Below are positions 36,801 through 49,800 of a DNA stretch of 57,337 nt, in pieces. The number at the start of each line of letters is the position of its first letter. Position 1 is the stretch's first letter. Source of the stretch: Liolophura sinensis (taxonomy: Eukaryota; Mollusca; Polyplacophora; Chitonida; Chitonidae); contig NW_027018208.1 of assembly GCF_032854445.1 (NCBI RefSeq), positions 1 through 57,337 of the forward strand, in the 5' to 3' direction. A program made the position numbers and the translations under genes. The notes beneath the pieces were generated by a model. It ran no database searches. It saw nothing but the letters and a program-made list of their open reading frames with translations, and was not told where the DNA came from.

Positions 36801-39240
36801 CATTTTTGCCTGGTCTTTTTGTTAATTGAAACCGGCTACACTGTACTCTGTACAATCGCGATTGGTCATTACTATATTCAACTTTTGACTATAAGTTACG
36901 TGCCCTTTGGTAGCCCAGAAGACCTGAAATCTTTGGGCCAAGCCCATTTTACTCACCCAGCAATTGTCTTATTTCTAAGTCCAAGAAAAACCACACCATT
37001 TGTACATAAAAATCACAAGGTACTTGATACAGTCTGCTGTAAAAAGTACAACTAAACACTGACCCACATTTATAAGGTGCCAAAAGATGCGGAATTGGGC
37101 CAGGCATCGGCAGCTTTTAAAAAATTGCAAATATCCCTGGTTTCCATGGAGTAAAAGCCGTTGCTGGGCACGTGATTATGACATCAATGACCATTCAATT
37201 GTCACTACAGCAAAAAGTATTGGTCGGAGAGCAACGCGGTTTGCACCATTCGATTTCTCGTCACAAAATACGTCGGATTAGCCTCTTGTCAGCAGCACTG
37301 GAACAATTTTTCCACTTTTGCATTTTTGCCTGGTCTTTTTGTTAATTGAAATCGGCTACACTGTACTCTGTACAATCGCGACTGGTCATTACTATATTCA
37401 ACTTTTGACTATAAGTTATGTGCCCTTCGGTAGCCCAGAAGACCTGAAATCTTTGGGCTTAGCGCATTTAACTCACCCAGCAATTGTGTTACTTCTAAGT
37501 CCAAGACAATCTCAATGTCTTTATTTACGTGTAGAAAAACCACACCTTTTGTACATAAAATTCACAAGGTCTGCTGTAAAAAGTATAACTGACAACAGAC
37601 CCACATAAATAAGGTGCCAAAAGATGCGGATTTTAGCCAGGCATCGGCAGCTGTTGAAAAATTGCAAATTTCCCTGGTTTCCATGGAGTAATAGCCGTTG
37701 CTGGGCACGTGATTATGACATCAATGACCATTCAATTGTCACTACAGCCAAAAGTATTGGTCGGAGAGCAACCCGGTTAGCACCATTCGATTTGTCGTCA
37801 CAAAATACGTCGGATTACCTCTTGTCAGCAGCACTGGAACAATTTTTCCAATTTTGCATTTTTGCCTGGTCTTTTTGTTAATTGAAATCGGCTACACTGT
37901 ACTATGTACCATCGCGACTGGTCATTACTATATTCAACTTTTGACTATATGTGATGTGCCCTTCGGTAGCCCAGAAGACGTCAAATCTTTGGGCTAAGCC
38001 CATTTAACTCACCCAGCATTTGCCTTACTTCTAATTCCAAGACAATCTCAATGTCTTTATCTACGTGTAGAAAAACCACACCATTTGTACATGAAAAACA
38101 CAAGGTACTTGATACAATCTGCTGTAAAAAGTACAACTGAACACTGACCCACTTCATTAAGGTGCCAAAAGATGCGGAATTGAGCCAGGCATCGGCAGCT
38201 GTTGAAAAATTGCAAATTTCCCTGGTTTCCATGGAGTAAGAGCCGTTGCTGGGCACGTGATTATGACATCAATGATCATTCAATTGTCACTACAGCCAAA
38301 AGTATTGGTCGGAGAGCAACGCGGATTGCACCATTCGATTTCTCGTCACAAAATACGTCGGATTAGCCGCTTACCAGCTCCACTGGAACAGTTTTTCCAC
38401 TTTTGCATTTTTACCTGGTCATTTTGTTAATTGAAATCGGCTACACTGTACTCTGTACAATCGCGACTGGTCATTACTATATTCAACTTTTGACTATAAG
38501 TTATGTGCCCTTCGGTAGCCCGGAAGACCTGAAATCTTTGGACTTAGCGCATTTAACTCACCCAGCAATTGCCTTACTTCTAAGTGCAAGACAATCTCAA
38601 TGTCTTTATCTACGTGTAGAAAAACCAGACCATTTGTACATAAAAAACACAAGGTACTTGATACAGTCTGCTGTAAAAAGTACAACTGACAACAGACCCA
38701 CATGAATAAGGTGCCAAAAGATGCGGAATTTAGCCAGGCATCGGCAGCTGTTAAAAAATTGCAAATATCCCCGGTTTCCATGGAGTAAGAGCCCTTACTG
38801 GGCACGTGATTATGACATAAGTGATCATTGAATTGTCGCTACAGCCAAAAGTATTGGTTAGAGAGCAACGCGGTTTGCACCATTCGATTTCTCGCCACAA
38901 AATACGTCGGATTAGTCTCTTACCAGCTGCACTGGAACAGTTTTTCCACTTTTGCATTTTTACCTGGTCTTTTTGTTAATTGAAATCGGCTACACTGTAC
39001 TCTGTACAATCGCGACTGGTCATTACTATATTCAACTTTTGACTATAAGTTATGTGCCCTTCGGTAGCCCAGAAGACGACAAATCTTTGGGCTAAGCGCA
39101 TTTAACTCACCCAGCAATTGTGTTACTTCTAAGTGCAAGACAATCTCAATGTCTTTATTTACGTGTAGAAAAACCACACCTTTTGTACATAAAAATCACA
39201 AGGTACTTGATACAGTCTGCTGTAAAAAGTACAACTGACA
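33835..39240. repeat. Five-unit higher-order repeat m-n-p-q-r, 2703 bp, two copies
   Basis: 33835-36537 repeats at 36538 to about 39240 at a constant 2703-bp offset. The start is sharp: the sequences differ at GACCACAG against GACAACAG and then agree from ACAGATCCACAGG. Units are named by variants. m has a 29-bp deletion (AGTCCAAGAAAAACC at 34276 and 36979). n has a 12-bp deletion (ACAAGGTCTGCTG at 34861 and 37564). p has CTATATGTGATGTGCC. q has TTGGACTTAGCGC. r has GACGACAAATC with GGGCTAAGCGC. Only a few differences are visible, for example GAGCTAGGCATC at 35479 against GAGCCAGGCATC and GATCGTTC at 35572 against GATCATTC. Confidence 0.88.
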
Positions 39241-40887
39241 ACAGACCCACATAAATAAGGTGCCAAAAGATGTGGATTTTAGCCAGGCATCGGCAGCTGT
39301 TGAAAAATTGCAAATTTCCCTGGTTTCCATGGAGTAATAGCCGTTGCTGGGCACGTGATTATGACATCAATGACCATTCAATTGTCACTACAGCCAAAAG
39401 TATTGGTCGGAGAGCAACCCGGTTAGCACCATTCGATTTGTCGTCACAAAATACGTCGGATTACCTCTTGTCAGCAGCACCGGAACAATTTTTCCAATTT
39501 TGCATTTTTGCCTGGTCTTTTTGTTAATTGAAATCGGCTACACTGTACTATGTACCATCGCGACTGGTCATTACTATATTCAACTTTTGACTATATGTGA
39601 TGTGCCCTTCGGTAGCCCAGAAGACGTCAAATCTTTGGGCTAAGCCCATTTAACTCACCCAGCATTTGCCTTACTTCTAATTCCAAGACAATCTCAATGT
39701 CTTTATCTACGTGTAGAAAAACCACACCATTTGTACATGAAAAACACAAGGTACTTGATACAATCTGCTGTAAAAAGTACAACTGAACACTGACCCACTT
39801 CATTAAGGTGCCAAAAGATGCGGAATTGAGCCAGGCATCGGCAGCTGTTGAAAAATTGCAAATTTCCCTGGTTTCCATGGAGTAAGAGCCGTTGCTGGGC
39901 ACGTGATTATGACATCAATGATCATTCAATTGTCACTACAGCCAAAAGTATTGGTCGGAGAGCAACGCGGATTGCACCATTCGATTTCTCGTCACAAAAT
40001 ACGTCGGATTAGCCGCTTACCAGCTCCACTGGAACAGTTTTTCCACTTTTGCATTTTTACCTGGTCATTTTGTTAATTGAAATCGGCTACACTGTACTCT
40101 GTACAATCGCGACTGGTCATTACTATATTCAACTTTTGACTATAAGTTATGTGCCCTTCGGTAGCCCGGAAGACCTGAAATCTTTGGACTTAGCGCATTT
40201 AACTCACCCAGCAATTGCCTTACTTCTAAGTCCAAGACAATCTCAATGTCTTTATCTACGTGTAGAAAAACCAGACCATTTGTACATAAAAAACACAAGG
40301 TACTTGATACAGTCTGCTGTAAAAAGTACAACTGACAACAGACCCACATGAATAAGGTGCCAAAAGATGCGGAATTTAGCCAGGCATCGGCAGCTGTTAA
40401 AAAATTGCAAATATCCCCGGTTTCCATGGAGTAAGAGCCCTTACTGGGCACGTGATTATGACATAAGTGATCATTGAATTGTCGCTACAGCCAAAAGTAT
40501 TGGTTAGAGAGCAACGCGGTTTGCACCATTCGATTTCTCGCCACAAAATACGTCGGATTAGTCTCTTACCAGCTGCACTGGAACAGTTTTTCCACTTTTG
40601 CATTTTTACCTGGTCTTTTTGTTAATTGAAATCGGCTACACTGTACTCTGTACAATCGCGACTGGTCATTACTATATTCAACTTTTGACTATAAGTTATG
40701 TGCCCTTCGGTAGCCCAGAAGACGACAAATCTTTGGGCTAAGCGCATTTAACTCACCCAGCAATTGTGTTACTTCTAAGTGCAAGACAATCTCAATGTCT
40801 TTATTTACGTGTAGAAAAACCACACCATTTGTACATAAAAATCACAAGGTACTTGATACAGTCTGCTGTAAAAAGTACAACTGACAA
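37596..40887. repeat. Three-unit duplication p-q-r, 1646 bp
   Basis: The last three units of the preceding repeat recur once more: landmarks 37624, 37981, 38403 and 38751 match 39270, 39627, 40049 and 40397 at 1646 bp. The second copy has GATGTGGATTTTAGCC at 39269 and GCACCGGAAC at 39477, and these variants mark it and part of its descendants further right. Confidence 0.86.
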
Positions 40888-43800
40888 CAGACCCACATGA
40901 ATAAGGAGCCAAAAGATGCGGAATTTAGCCAGGCATCGGCAGCTGTTGAAAAATTGCAAATTTTCCTGGTTTCCATGGAGTAAGAGACGTTACTGGGCAC
41001 GTGATTATGACATCAATGATCATTGAATTGTCACTACAGCCAAAAGTATTGGTCGGAGAGCAACGCGGTTTGCACCATTCGATTTCTCGTCACAAAATAC
41101 GTCGGATTAGCCTCTTACCAGCAGCACTGGAACATTTTTTCCACTTTTGCATTTTTGCCTGGTCTTTTTGTTAATTGAAATCGGCTACACTGTACTCTGT
41201 ACAATCGCGACTGGTCATTACTATATTCAACTTTTGACTATAAGTTATGTGCCCTTCGGTAGCCCAGAAGACGACAAATCTCTGGGCTAAGCCCATTTAA
41301 CTCACCCAGCAATTGCCTTACTTCTAAGTGCAAGACAATCTCAATGTCTTTATCTACGTGTAGAAAAACCAGACCATTTGTACATAAAAAAAAACAAGGT
41401 ACTTGATACAGTCTGCTGTAAAAAGTACAACTGACAACAGTCCCACATAAATAAGGTACCAAAAGATGCGGAATTGAGCCAGGCATCGGCAGCTGTTGAA
41501 AAATTGCAAATTTTCCTGGTTTCCATGGAGAAAGAGACGTTGCTGGGCACGTGATTATGACATCAATGATCATTCAATTGTCACTACAGCCAAAAGTATT
41601 GGTCGGAGAGCAACGCGGTTTGCACCATTCGATTTGTCGTCACAAAATACGTCGGAGTAGCCTCTTACCAGCAGCACTGAAAAAATTTTTCGAATTTTGC
41701 ATTTTTGCCTGGTCTTTTTGTTAATTGAAATCGGCTACATGGTACTATGTACCATCGCGACTGGTCATTACTATATTCAACTTTTGACTATAAGTTATGT
41801 GCCCTTCGGTAGCCCAGAAGACGACAAACCTTTGGGCTAAGCCCATTTAACTCACCCAGCAATTGCCTTACTTCTAAGTCGAAGACAATCTCAATGTCTT
41901 TATCTACGTGTAGAAAAACCACACCATTTGTACATGAAAAACACAAGGTACTTGATACAGTCTGCTGTAAAAAGTACAACTGAACACTGACCCACTTCAG
42001 TAAGGTGCCAAAAGATGCGGAATTGAGCCAGGCATCGGCAGCTGTTGAAAAATTGCAAATTTCCCTGGTTTCCATGGAGTAAGAGACGTTGCTGGGCACG
42101 TGATTATGACATCAATGATCATTCAATTGTCACTACAGCCAAAAGTATTGGTCGGAGAGCAACGGGGTTTGCACCATTCGATTTCTCGTCACAAAATACG
42201 TCGGATTAGCCTCTTACCAGCAGCACTGGAACAGTTTTTCCACTTTTGCATTTTTGCCTGGTGTTTTTGTTAATTGAAATCGGCTACACTGTACTCTGTA
42301 CAATCGCGACTGGTCATTACTATATTCAACTTTTGACTATAAGTTATGTGCCCTTCGGTAGCCCAGAAGACCTGAAATCTTTGGGCCAAGCCCATTTAAC
42401 TCACCCAGCAATTGCCTTACTTCTAAGTGCAAGACAATCTCAATGTCTTTATCTACGTGTAGAAAAACCAGACCATTTGTACATAAAAAACACAAGGTAC
42501 TTGATACAGTCTGCTGTAAAAAGTACAACTGACAACAGACCCACATGAATAAGGTGCCAAAAGATGCGGAATTTAGCCAGGCATCGGCAGCTGTTAAAAA
42601 ATTGCAAATATCCCCGGTTTCCATGGAGTAAGAGCCCTTACTGGGCACGTGATTATGACATAAGTGATCATTGAATTGTCGCTACAGCCAAAAGTATTGG
42701 TTAGAGAGCAACGCGGTTTGCACCATTCGATTTCTCGCCACAAAATACGTCGGATTAGTCTCTTACCAGCTGCACTGGAACAGTTTTTCCACTTTTGCAT
42801 TTTTACCTGGTCTTTTTGTTAATTGAAATCGGCTACACTGTACTCTGTACAATCGCGACTGGTCATTACTATATTCAACTTTTGACTATAAGTTATGTGC
42901 CCTTCGGTAGCCCAGAAGACGACAAATCTTTGGGCCAAGCCCATTTAACTCACCCAGCAATTGTGTTACTTCTAAGTGCAAGACAATCTCAATGTCTTTA
43001 TTTACGTGTAGAAAAACCACAGCTTTTGTACATAAAAATCACAAGGTACTTGATACAGTCTGCTGTAAAAAGTACAACTGACAACAGACCCACATGAATA
43101 AGGAGCCAAAAGATGCGGAATTTAGCCAGGCATCGGCAGCTGTTGAAAAATTGCAAATTTCCCTGGTTTCCATGGAGTAATAGCCGTTGCTGGGCACGTG
43201 ATTATGACATCAATGACCATTCAATTGTCACTACAGCCAAAAGTATTGGTCGGAGAGCAACCCGGTTAGCACCATTCGATTTGTCGTCACAAAATACGTC
43301 GGATTACCTCTTGTCAGCAGCACCGGAACAATTTTTCCAATTTTGCATTTTTGCCTGGTCTTTTTGTTAATTGAAATCGGCTACACTGTACTATGTACCA
43401 TCGCGACTGGTCATTACTATATTCAACTTTTGACTATATGTGATGTGCCCTTCGGTAGCCCAGAAGACGTCAAATCTTTGGGCTAAGCCCATTTAACTCA
43501 CCCAGCATTTGCCTTACTTCTAATTCCAAGACAATCTCAATGTCTTTATCTACGTGTAGAAAAACCACACCATTTGTACATGAAAAACACAAGGTACTTG
43601 ATACAATCTGCTGTAAAAAGTACAACTGAACACTGACCCACTTCATTAAGGTGCCAAAAGATGCGGAATTGAGCCAGGCATCGGCAGCTGTTGAAAAATT
43701 GCAAATTTCCCTGGTTTCCATGGAGTAAGAGCCGTTGCTGGGCACGTGATTATGACATCAATGATCATTCAATTGTCACTACAGCCAAAAGTATTGGTCG

Positions 43801-46800
43801 GAGAGCAACGCGGATTGCACCATTCGATTTCTCGTCACAAAATACGTCGGATTAGCCGCTTACCAGCTCCACTGGAACAGTTTTTCCACTTTTGCATTTT
43901 TACCTGGTCATTTTGTTAATTGAAATCGGCTACACTGTACTCTGTACAATCGCGACTGGTCATTACTATATTCAACTTTTGACTATAAGTTATGTGCCCT
44001 TCGGTAGCCCGGAAGACCTGAAATCTTTGGACTTAGCGCATTTAACTCACCCAGCAATTGCCTTACTTCTAAGTCCAAGACAATCTCAATGTCTTTATCT
44101 ACGTGTAGAAAAACCAGACCATTTGTACATAAAAAACACAAGGTACTTGATACAGTCTGCTGTAAAAAGTACAACTGACAACAGACCCACATGAATAAGG
44201 TGCCAAAAGATGCGGAATTTAGCCAGGCATCGGCAGCTGTTAAAAAATTGCAGATATCCCCGGTTTCCATGGAGTAAGAGCCCTTACTGGGCACGTGATT
44301 ATGACATAAGTGATCATTGAATTGTCGCTACAGCCAAAAGTATTGGTTAGAGAGCAACGCGGTTTGCACCATTCGATTTCTCGCCACAAAATACGTCGGA
44401 TTAGTCTCTTACCAGCTGCACTGGAACAGTTTTTCCACTTTTGCATTTTTACCTGGTCTTTTTGTTAATTGAAATCGGCTACACTGTACTCTGTACAATC
44501 GCGACTGGTCATTACTATATTCAACTTTTGACTATAAGTTATGTGCCCTTCGGTAGCCCAGAAGACGACAAATCTTTGGGCTAAGCGCATTTAACTCACC
44601 CAGCAATTGTGTTACTTCTAAGTGCAAGACAATCTCAATGTCTTTATTTACGTGTAGAAAAACCACACCATTTGTACATAAAAATCACAAGGTACTTGAT
44701 ACAGTCTGCTGTAAAAAGTACAACTGACAACAGACCCACATGAATAAGGAGCCAAAAGATGCGGAATTTAGCCAGGCATCGGCAGCTGTTGAAAAATTGC
44801 AAATTTTCCTGGTTTCCATGGAGTAAGAGACGTTACTGGGCACGTGATTATGACATCAATGATCATTGAATTGTCACTACAGCCAAAAGTATTGGTCGGA
44901 GAGCAACGCGGTTTGCACCATTCGATTTCTCGTCACAAAATACGTCGGATTAGCCTCTTACCAGCTGCACTGGAACATTTTTTCCACTTTTGCATTTTTG
45001 CCTGGTCTTTTTGTTAATTGAAATCGGCTACACTGTACTCTGTACAATCGCGACTGGTCATTACTATATTCAACTTTTGACTATAAGTTATGTGCCCTTC
45101 GGTAGCCCAGAAGACGACAAATCTCTGGGCTAAGCCCATTTAACTCACCCAGCAATTGCCTTACTTCTAAGTGCAAGACAATCTCAATGTCTTTATCTAC
45201 GTGTAGAAAAACCAGACCATTTGTACATAAAAAAAAACAAGGTACTTGATACAGTCTGCTGTAAAAAGTACAACTGACAACAGTCCCACATAAATAAGGT
45301 ACCAAAAGATGCGGAATTGAGCCAGGCATCGGCAGCTGTTGAAAAATTGCAAATTTTCCTGGTTTCCATGGAGAAAGAGACGTTGCTGGGCACGTGATTA
45401 TGACATCAATGATCATTCAATTGTCACTACAGCCAAAAGTATTGGTCGGAGAGCAACGCGGTTTGCACCATTCGATTTGTCGTCACAAAATACGTCGGAG
45501 TAGCCTCTTACCAGCAGCACTGAAAAAATTTTTCGAATTTTGCATTTTTGCCTGGTCTTTTTGTTAATTGAAATCGGCTACATGGTACTATGTACCATCG
45601 CGACTGGTCATTACTATATTCAACTTTTGACTATAAGTTATGTGCCCTTCGGTAGCCCAGAAGACGACAAACCTTTGGGCTAAGCCCATTTAACTCACCC
45701 AGCAATTGCCTTACTTCTAAGTCGAAGACAATCTCAATGTCTTTATCTACGTGTAGAAAAACCACACCATTTGTACATGAAAAACACAAGGTACTTGATA
45801 CAGTCTGCTGTAAAAAGTACAACTGAACACTGACCCACTTCAGTAACGTGCCAAAAGATGCGGAATTGAGCCAGGCATCGGCAGCTGTTGAAAAATTGCA
45901 AATTTCCCTGGTTTCCATGGAGTAAGAGACGTTGCTGGGCACGTGATTATGACATCAATGATCATTCAATTGTCACTACAGCCAAAAGTATTGGTCGGAG
46001 AGCAACGGGGTTTGCACCATTCGATTTCTCGTCACAAAATACGTCGGATTAGCCTCTTACCAGCAGCACTGGAACAGTTTTTCCACTTTTGCATTTTTGC
46101 CTGGTGTATTTGTTAATTGAAATCGGCTACACTGTACTCTGTACAATCGCGACTGGTCATTACTATATTCAACTTTTGACTATAAGTTATGTGCCCTTCG
46201 GTAGCCCAGAAGACCTGAAATCTTTGGGCCAAGCCCATTTAACTCACCCAGCAATTGCCTTACTTCTAAGTGCAAGACAATCTCAATGTCTTTATCTACG
46301 TGTAGAAAAACCAGACCATTTGTACATAAAAAACACAAGGTACTTGATACAGTCTGCTGTAAAAAGTACAACTGACAACAGACCCACATGAATAAGGTGC
46401 CAAAAGATGCGGAATTTAGCCAGGCATCGGCAGCTGTTGAAAAATTGCAAATTTCCCTGGTTTCCATGGAGTAATAGCCGTTGCTGGGCACGTGATTATG
46501 ACATCAATGACCATTCAATTGTCACTACAGCCAAAAGTATTGGTCGGAGAGCAACCCGGTTAGCACCATTCGATTTGTCGTCACAAAATACGTCGGATTA
46601 CCTCTTGTCAGCAGCACCGGAACAATTTTTCCAATTTTGCATTTTTGCCTGGTCTTTTTGTTAATTGAAATCGGCTACACTGTACTATGTACCATCGCGA
46701 CTGGTCATTACTATATTCAACTTTTGACTATATGTGATGTGCCCTTCGGTAGCCCAGAAGACGTCAAATCTTTGGGCTAAGCCCATTTAACTCACCCAGC

Positions 46801-49800
46801 ATTTGCCTTACTTCTAATTCCAAGACAATCTCAATGTCTTTATCTACGTGTAGAAAAACCACACCATTTGTACATGAAAAACACAAGGTACTTGATACAA
46901 TCTGCTGTAAAAAGTACAACTGAACACTGACCCACTTCATTAAGGTGCCAAAAGATGCGGAATTGAGCCAGGCATCGGCAGCTGTTGAAAAATTGCAAAT
47001 TTCCCTGGTTTCCATGGAGTAAGAGCCGTTGCTGGGCACGTGATTATGACATCAATGATCATTCAATTGTCACTACAGCCAAAAGTATTGGTCGGAGAGC
47101 AACGCGGATTGCACCATTCGATTTCTCGTCACAAAATACGTCGGATTAGCCGCTTACCAGCTCCACTGGAACAGTTTTTCCACTTTTGCATTTTTACCTG
47201 GTCATTTTGTTAATTGAAATCGGCTACACTGTACTCTGTACAATCGCGACTGGTCATTACTATATTCAACTTTTGACTATAAGTTATGTGCCCTTCGGTA
47301 GCCCGGAAGACCTGAAATCTTTGGACTTAGCGCATTTAACTCACCCAGCAATTGCCTTACTTCTAAGTGCAAGACAATCTCAATGTCTTTATCTACGTGT
47401 AGAAAAACCAGACCATTTGTACATAAAAAACACAAGGTACTTGATACAGTCTGCTGTAAAAAGTACAACTGACAACAGACCCACATGAATAAGGTGCCAA
47501 AAGATGCGGAATTTAGCCAGGCATCGGCAGCTGTTAAAAAATTGCAAATATCCCCGGTTTCCATGGAGTAAGAGCCCTTACTGGGCACGTGATTATGACA
47601 TAAGTGATCATTGAATTGTCGCTACAGCCAAAAGTATTGGTTAGAGAGCAACGCGGTTTGCACCATTCGATTTCTCGCCACAAAATACGTCGGATTAGTC
47701 TCTTACCAGCTGCACTGGAACAGTTTTTCCACTTTTGCATTTTTACCTGGTCTTTTTGTTAATTGAAATCGGCTACACTGTACTCTGTACAATCGCGACT
47801 GGTCATTACTATATTCAACTTTTGACTATAAGTTATGTGCCCTTCGGTAGCCCAGAAGACGACAAATCTTTGGGCTTAGCGCATTTAACTCACCCAGCAA
47901 TTGTGTTACTTCTAAGTGCAAGACAATCTCAATGTCTTTATTTACGTGTAGAAAAACCACAGCTTTTGTACATAAAAATCACAAGGTACTTGATACAGTC
48001 TGCTGTAAAAAGTACAACTGACAACAGACCCACATGAATAAGGAGCCAAAAGATGCGGAATTTAGCCAGGCATCGGCAGCTGTTGAAAAATTGCAAATTT
48101 TCCTGGTTTCCATGGAGTAAGAGACGTTACTGGGCACGTGATTATGACATCAATGATCATTGAATTGTCACTACAGCCAAAAGTATTGGTCGGAGAGCAA
48201 CGCGGTTTGCACCATTCGATTTCTCGTCACAAAATACGTCGGATTAGCCTCTTACCAGCAGCACTGGAACATTTTTTCCACTTTTGCATTTTTGCCTGGT
48301 CTTTTTGTTAATTGAAATCGGCTACACTGTACTCTGTACAATCGCGACTGGTCATTACTATATTCAACTTTTGACTATAAGTTATGTGCCCTTCGGTAGC
48401 CCAGAAGACGACAAATCTCTGGGCTAAGCCCATTTAACTCACCCAGCAATTGCCTTACTTCTAAGTGCAAGACAATCTCAATGTCTTTATCTACGTGTAG
48501 AAAAACCAGACCATTTGTACATAAAAAAAAACAAGGTACTTGATACAGTCTGCTGTAAAAAGTACAACTGACAACAGTCCCACATAAATAAGGTACCAAA
48601 AGATGCGGAATTGAGCCAGGCATCGGCAGCTGTTGAAAAATTGCAAATTTTCCTGGTTTCCATGGAGAAAGAGACGTTGCTGGGCACGTGATTATGACAT
48701 CAATGATCATTCAATTGTCACTACAGCCAAAAGTATTGGTCGGAGAGCAACGCGGTTTGCACCATTCGATTTGTCGTCACAAAATACGTCGGAGTAGCCT
48801 CTTACCAGCAGCACTGAAAAAAATTTTTCGAATTTTGCATTTTTGCCTGGTCTTTTTGTTAATTGAAATCGGCTACATGGTACTATGTACCATCGCGACT
48901 GGTCATTACTATATTCAACTTTTGACTATAAGTTATGTGCCCTTCGGTAGCCCAGAAGACGACAAACCTTTGGGCTAAGCCCATTTAACTCACCCAGCAA
49001 TTGCCTTACTTCTAAGTCGAAGACAATCTCAATGTCTTTATCTACGTGTAGAAAAACCACACCATTTGTACATGAAAAACACAAGGTACTTGATACAGTC
49101 TGCTGTAAAAAGTACAACTGAACACTGACCCACTTCAGTAAGGTGCCAAAAGATGCGGAATTGAGCCAGGCATCGGCAGCTGTTGAAAAATTGCAAATTT
49201 CCCTGGTTTCCATGGAGTAAGAGACGTTGCTGGGCACGTGATTATGACATCAATGATCATTCAATTGTCACTACAGCCAAAAGTATTGGTCGGAGAGCAA
49301 CGGGGTTTGCACCATTCGATTTCTCGTCACAAAATACGTCGGATTAGCCTCTTACCAGCAGCACTGGAACAGTTTTTCCACTTTTGCATTTTTTGCCTGG
49401 TGTTTTTGTTAATTGAAACCGGCTACACTGTACTCTGTACAATCGCGACTGGTCATTACTATATTCAACTTTTGACTATAAGTTATGTGCCCTTCGGTAG
49501 CCCAGAAGACCTGAAATCTTTGGGCCAAGCCCATTTAACTCACCCAGCAATTGCCTTACTTCTAAGTGCAAGACAATCTCAATGTCTTTATCTACGTGTA
49601 GAAAAACCAGACCATTTGTACATAAAAAACACAAGGTACTTGATACAGTCTGCTGTAAAAAGTACAACTGACAACAGACCCACATGAATAAGGTGCCAAA
49701 AGATGCGGAATTTAGCCAGGCATCGGCAGCTGTTAAAAAATTGCAAATATCCCCGGTTTCCATGGAGTAAGAGCCCTTACTGGGCACGTGATTATGACAT

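Noticed and set aside
41731-41760. Steroid-receptor-type response element at TGTAC-TCT-GTACA.
   Set aside because: The half sites are in the wrong orientation and sequence compared with AGAACA, three bases, TGTTCT.
49238-49687. The longest satellite open frame (149 codons), and similarly 1125-1553 (142 codons).
   Set aside because: Each results from a private indel joining two frames (an extra T near 49391, a missing T near 1257). Sister units at the same position do not have it.
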